From Hyphomicrobiales bacterium (lineage in GTDB: Bacteria > Pseudomonadota > Alphaproteobacteria > Rhizobiales > Beijerinckiaceae), in contig JAIXUP010000001.1 of assembly GCA_027483505.1 (NCBI GenBank), positions 1-64,000 of the forward strand: DNA of 64,000 bases, read 5' to 3'. The position numbers and the translations under genes are program-made. Shown here one piece after another: positions 63,844 through 64,000 of the stretch. Position 1 is the first letter of the stretch, and every line of letters begins with the position of its first letter. The notes below the pieces were generated by a model that was not told the origin of the DNA, did not search any database, and saw only the letters and a list, made by a program, of their open reading frames with translations.

Positions 63844-63864
63844 TTGTATACGTGCCGTATGCAA
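63844..63864. promoter_or_regulatory. GntR-like palindrome upstream of the GlnQ-like gene
   Basis: TTGTATACG (63844-63852) and CGTATGCAA (63856-63864) form an inverted repeat around TGC with one mismatch in nine. It is 144 bp upstream of the TTG start. The right half-site resembles that at the GntR start near 46692. Confidence 0.55.
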
Positions 63865-63970
63865 GCCAAGCATTGCCCCGTGGCGATGTCAATTCGTCAG
63901 GACCGGCTCGGCACGGCATTTGAGCCGGACGGTCATTCCGGGCGCAGCACCGAGGATGAGACAAACCCCG

Positions 63971-64000
63971 ATGATGTTCCTGTCGGACCAGGATGTCGAT
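63971..64000 (+). CDS. Possible start of a gene truncated by the window edge
   Basis: Only ten codons are visible (MMFLSDQDVD), preceded by GAGGATGAG. The wording looks protein-like and the frame is open to the edge, but this is too little to recognise a family. Confidence 0.25.
   Translation, partial: MMFLSDQDVD

Larger units (their letters stand above)
63701..64000. other. 300-bp intergenic region at the right edge
   Basis: The region holds the operator-like palindrome at 63844-63864 and should carry the promoter for the minus-strand operon. The minus-strand frame stays open through it, but its translation looks non-coding. A plus-strand ATG at 63971 opens a frame starting MMFLSDQDV after a purine-rich stretch and may be the beginning of a gene cut by the window edge. 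Confidence 0.45.

Noticed and set aside
63701-63964. N-terminal extension of the GlnQ-like ATPase
   Set aside because: The translation is Arg/Cys-rich and unlike any ATPase N-terminus, and it crosses the probable operator; a TTG start with GGAG fits the family length.
1-64000. tRNA, rRNA, CRISPR arrays and insertion sequences
   Set aside because: I looked for clover-leaf-like sequences, spaced repeats, transposase motifs and terminal inverted repeats and saw none I could support.

Overview
The window looks like part of a large repABC-type secondary replicon (megaplasmid or chromid) of an alphaproteobacterium, most likely of the order Hyphomicrobiales (Rhizobiales). The case rests on a complete repA-repB-repC operon with two identical parS palindromes and a counter-transcribed RNA, FnrN/cco genes of the rhizobial type, high GC content, ATGA/GTGA-coupled operons and many ABC importers. 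The genus cannot be fixed from the sequence alone.

Layout. (a) 1-6513, minus strand: a GntR-controlled import and catabolism operon (alpha/beta hydrolase, sugar-type ABC binding protein and two permeases, xylose-isomerase-like TIM barrel, Gfo/Idh/MocA oxidoreductase running off the left edge). (b) 6514-10738, plus strand: the replication and partition module repABC with its leader, parS sites, antisense RNA and a leader hairpin before repC. (c) 10758-19652: a complete ccoNOQPGHIS operon for the high-affinity cbb3 oxidase (minus strand), divergent from an Fe-S type FnrN regulator, with one perfect FNR box between them. (d) 19662-29333: a plasmid-biology and accessory block: tyrosine recombinase with a dif-like palindrome just upstream, a small unknown gene, then a plus-strand set made of a BTAD/TPR regulator, a PAP2/vanadium-haloperoxidase-fold protein with a Ser-Gly-Thr repeat, a subtilisin-like protease and a peptidoglycan-binding/CHAP-like protein, followed by DUF1403 and ScpB-like genes.

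(e) 29476-54620: a catabolic region. On the plus strand are a DMT permease and a NahE-type hydratase-aldolase. On the minus strand one long gene train (GntR, flavin monooxygenase plus reductase, HpcH-type aldolase, V4R protein, FAD-linked oxidase, cyclase-family hydrolase, IorA/IorB 2-oxoacid oxidoreductase, complete peptide-type ABC importer) lies downstream of a second operon (polysaccharide-deacetylase-family hydrolase and a complete branched-chain-amino-acid-type ABC importer). A divergent FAD monooxygenase and a metallo-beta-lactamase-fold hydrolase close the region. The gene content points to uptake and breakdown of an aryl or heterocyclic carboxylate, but the substrate is not visible. 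(f) 54748-59769: a LysR regulator divergent from dabB-dabA, an inorganic-carbon uptake system. (g) 59772-61015: an Xre/RES toxin-antitoxin pair with a perfect inverted repeat in its promoter. (h) 61033-63700, minus strand: an ABC ATPase, a DUF6282-like metal hydrolase and a ketopantoate-reductase-family enzyme behind a GntR-like operator.

The least understood part is 21342-27404, where three hydrolase-fold proteins without recognisable signal peptides follow a dedicated regulator, and one of them carries Ser where the CHAP family has its catalytic Cys. The most specific new DNA element is the 31-bp dif-like palindrome at 20787-20817 beside the recombinase gene.
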